A DNA stretch of 7,445 nucleotides, taken from positions 1 to 7,445 of the forward strand of contig DNCF01000523.1 of assembly GCA_003484545.1 (NCBI GenBank). The letters are read 5' to 3'. The position numbers and the translations under genes are program-made. Within the stretch, counting starts at the first letter, position 1. Every line of letters starts with the position of its first letter. The notes beneath the pieces are model-generated. The model saw only the letters and a program-made list of their open reading frames with translations. It had not been told where the DNA came from and ran no database searches. Origin of the DNA: Massilia sp. (GTDB lineage Bacteria; Pseudomonadota; Gammaproteobacteria; Burkholderiales; Burkholderiaceae_D). Shown one piece after another: positions 5,806 through 7,445 of the stretch.

Positions 5806-6711
5806 TTACAGGTTCGCCAGCGCCTCGGATTTGGTTTCGGCGACAGCCGCTTCGCCAGCCTTGACGGCGGGCGTTGCGGGCGCGCTTTCCTTGACCACCA
5901 TCTGGGCGGGCGCCGGCGGCGTGCGGGTCGGCACGTACTTGCCACGGGCAACTTGCTTCAGGCGGTTGTACTCGGCCAGCACCTTGGCGCCGTAGCCGGA
6001 GTCGGACTCGAAATCGGCGGCGCCGACGTAGGTCTTCAGGCCGCCTTCGACCGAGCCCGTGCGCTTGACGTAATCCTTCAGGATCTGGGCGCCGACACGG
6101 ATGTTGGCGACCGGATTCAGGGCGGCTTCGGCGCCGCCGACCTGTTCGAACTTGTCGTGGTGGACCTTGGCCATCACCTGCATCAGGCCCTTGGCGCCCA
6201 TCGGGCTTTCCGCGAACGGGTTCAGGCCCGATTCGATCGCCATCACGGCCAGGATCAGCAGCGGATCGAGCTTGATCTCGTGCGCCGTCATGTAGGCGGT
6301 CGAGACCAGCATGTTGGCGGCGTCGCCGGCCACGCGATAGCGCTTGGCGAGCCAGGAGGTCACGTTCTTCTGCTGCTTGGCGGTGCCGAGCAGCTTGGCG
6401 TCCTTGATGTCCTCGGCCTGGTCGACGGCCACGGCCTGGACCACGGGTTGCGCCGGCGCCGCTGCGACGACTGGCGCAGGAGCGGGTGCGGCGGCTTCCG
6501 GGTGCAGCAGTTCGGAAACTTTTTTCGCCGCATCGGGATTCGTGTAGAGCAGGGCCAATACCGCCACTGCCGAAAGACCGAACACGGTCAGGGTGTGCTG
6601 CATGGTGGTCAACAGACCACGCGCCGATTTGCTCACGGAACTCCACGTGACTGGCTGGCTGGCCATGGTATGGACGAGCCTTGCGCTCGTACCGAACAAA
6701 CGATTGATCAT
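5806..6711 (-). CDS. Membrane-anchored lytic transglycosylase (SLT family)
   Basis: 301 residues from ATG 6711, preceded by AGGGG six bases upstream; the longer open frame to 6846 lacks a ribosome binding site. Order of parts: a cytosolic N-terminus of about 40 residues, one transmembrane helix (41-57, LTVFGLSAVAVLALLYT), an Ala/Pro-rich periplasmic spacer (71-97), a short helical stretch, the SLT domain (about 132-255), and an Ala/Pro/Lys-rich tail. The catalytic Glu160 is in AVMAIESGLNP, followed by the typical MGAKGLMQVM (171-180) and NPVANIRVGAQIL (199-211). A YVGAADFESDSGY block replaces the usual AYNAG motif. Such enzymes cleave the MurNAc-GlcNAc bond of peptidoglycan, forming 1,6-anhydro-MurNAc. 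It is transcribed alone, convergent to the peptidase gene, with its own terminator. Its role (wall remodelling or secretion-system insertion) cannot be told from here. Confidence 0.92.
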   Translation of the reverse strand: MINRLFGTSARLVHTMASQPVTWSSVSKSARGLLTTMQHTLTVFGLSAVAVLALLYTNPDAAKKVSELLHPEAAAPAPAPVVAAAPAQPVVQAVAVDQAEDIKDAKLLGTAKQQKNVTSWLAKRYRVAGDAANMLVSTAYMTAHEIKLDPLLILAVMAIESGLNPFAESPMGAKGLMQVMAKVHHDKFEQVGGAEAALNPVANIRVGAQILKDYVKRTGSVEGGLKTYVGAADFESDSGYGAKVLAEYNRLKQVARGKYVPTRTPPAPAQMVVKESAPATPAVKAGEAAVAETKSEALANL

Positions 6712-7198
6712 CGAAGTCCCCTTTGTCGCGGCAAAAACCGTCCCGTCGCGTCGCTCTCTGTCGAGCGCTGCGTGGTGGTTACCAATGCCGTGCATCAGAA
6801 AAATCGTCAGGCCGCCCATCCTTGGGGCCGGCCAAAACGCCGTCATTGCTTTGCTACAGCTGGACGAGGAACCCAGGGCGGGTGACGTGCCAGTGGCTCA
6901 ACAACTGTCTCGGGGGTTTAAGGCAGACGCCTTGTGAAAACACTCCTCAAAATGTCATGTGGGGCCCCGACCCCGTGAAGTTATGAGAACGGCTACAATC
7001 AGCTTAAAAACGTGGCCGCCTCATCAAGTAGGGCAGATTGTAGGAGGTCGCATATACCAAGTCAATACTAGCACGAACGTCCTTTATAACTTTTGAATCT
7101 TAATTTTGCGGAGCGAGCTCATCAATACCTTGCCAAATCAAATACTTGGCCGCGGAATTTGATTAACCTCAAGCAATGCAAAAAACAAGTAAAACTTG
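6712..7198. other. Intergenic region between the lytic transglycosylase and ubiD
   Basis: This 487-base spacer separates two divergent genes and holds no convincing coding sequence. The left part (to about 6960) is GC-rich with a small hairpin AAGGC/GCCTT (6920-6924, 6929-6933). At 6961-6974 lies GGGGCCCCGACCCC, a palindrome-like element of REP appearance. From about 7045 the DNA becomes AT-rich. Inverted repeats are CTACAATC/GATTGTAG (6993-7000, 7036-7043), AATCAAAT/ATTTGATT (7136-7143, 7157-7164) and CAAGT/ACTTG (7186-7190, 7194-7198). TACAAT at 6994-6999 could be a -10 for ubiD, but no good -35 is seen. An AGGAGG at 7042-7047 has no start codon after it. Confidence 0.6.
7136..7164. promoter_or_regulatory. 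Perfect 8-bp inverted repeat upstream of ubiD
   Basis: AATCAAAT (7136-7143) and ATTTGATT (7157-7164) are exact reverse complements with 13 bases between them, ending 34 bases before the ubiD ATG. It may be an operator or an RNA hairpin in the leader. It competes with an alternative short stem GCCAA/TTGGC (7132-7136, 7146-7150), since both need base 7136. Function is inferred only from position. Confidence 0.35.
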
Positions 7199-7199
7199 A
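7176..7199 (+). CDS. Possible seven-codon minigene overlapping the ubiD start
   Basis: ATG 7176 opens MQKTSKT and stops at TGA 7197-7199, whose last base is the A of the ubiD ATG. There is no good Shine-Dalgarno before it. Because ubiD itself also lacks one, ribosomes might reach ubiD by reinitiation from here, but the evidence is only the geometry. Chance occurrence is quite possible in this A-rich stretch. Confidence 0.2.
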   Translation: MQKTSKT

Positions 7200-7445
7200 T
7201 GAAATATTCGGATCTCCGGGATTTTATGTCCCAACTGCAACAAATCGACGAATTAAAGCAGGTTGACCTGCCCATTTCGACCCATCTCGAGATGACCGAG
7301 GTCTGCGACCGCACCCTGCGCGCCGCCGGACCGGCCCTGCTGTTCAGGCAGGCGACCGGACAGGGCGGCGCGCCGCACGCGATGCCGGTGCTGGCCAACC
7401 TGTTCGGCACCCCGCGCCGCGTGGCGCTCGGCATGGGAGCCGACG
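7199..7445 (+). CDS. ubiD: UbiD, 4-hydroxy-3-polyprenylbenzoate decarboxylase, N-terminal part (cut by window edge)
   Basis: The first 82 residues begin [19 protein letters not shown] and continue through [44 protein letters not shown]. This pattern matches the N-terminus of proteobacterial UbiD almost block for block. UbiD removes the ring carboxylate from 4-hydroxy-3-polyprenylbenzoate in ubiquinone synthesis, using prenylated FMN made by UbiX. Most of the protein (about 490-500 residues in the family) lies beyond the right edge, so the cofactor and active-site residues cannot be checked. No Shine-Dalgarno precedes ATG 7199; instead a seven-codon frame ends in TGATG over the start, and a small hairpin CAAGT/ACTTG abuts it. 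The later in-frame ATG at 7226 lacks a ribosome binding site too and would remove conserved residues. Confidence 0.93.
   Translation, partial: MKYSDLRDFMSQLQQIDELKQVDLPISTHLEMTEVCDRTLRAAGPALLFRQATGQGGAPHAMPVLANLFGTPRRVALGMGAD

Noticed and set aside
5953..6885. 310-codon plus-strand frame opposite the lytic transglycosylase
   Set aside because: Antisense shadow of a gene with a clear SLT domain; no motif or ribosome binding site of its own.
7042..7060. AGGAGG at 7042-7047 as the ribosome binding site of a small gene
   Set aside because: No ATG, GTG or TTG start at a usable distance; the nearest triplet is ATA and the frame stops after five codons.
7138..7434. 98-codon minus-strand frame opposite ubiD
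   Set aside because: Lies over the conserved UbiD N-terminus and shows no family features.

Overview
The window looks like a chromosomal segment from a GC-rich betaproteobacterium, most plausibly Oxalobacteraceae (Massilia or a relative). Reasons: the order ribB-type gene, ribH, nusB; a RibB fused to a degenerate RibA-like domain; a UbiD that closely resembles proteobacterial ubiquinone decarboxylases; and strong G/C preference at third codon positions. The genus is an inference, since no search could be run.

Layout. Positions 1-405 (minus) hold the N-terminal REC domain of a response regulator cut by the left edge. It is preceded by a possible 18-codon leader peptide and a perfect 13-bp tandem duplication at the ribosome binding site. 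A 307-bp divergent intergenic region follows. Then comes a plus-strand housekeeping operon: ribBX (769-1881), ribH (1934-2416) and nusB (2430-2900). It supplies steps of riboflavin synthesis and an rRNA antitermination factor, and ends at two consecutive hairpins, the second a textbook intrinsic terminator.

The unusual part is 3032-5739. A near-consensus sigma70 promoter precedes a 127-residue two-transmembrane protein resembling the SLATT/DUF4231 type, then a 676-residue cytosolic protein. The latter joins a papain-like cysteine peptidase (Cys93/His248/Asn264) to an alpha/beta-hydrolase (Ser509/His643). The pair sits between the nusB terminator and a convergent terminator, so it forms a self-contained two-gene unit. 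By analogy with membrane-effector-plus-protease conflict systems, it is a candidate for an undescribed defence or stress-response module. This is inference, not demonstrated.

On the minus strand, 5806-6711 encodes a membrane-anchored lytic transglycosylase with its own terminator. A 487-bp spacer, AT-rich in its right part and carrying several inverted repeats, separates it from the start of ubiD (7199 to the right edge). UbiD uses prenylated FMN, so both ends of the window touch flavin metabolism, although the genes are not in one operon. No tRNA, rRNA, CRISPR array or transposase gene was seen.
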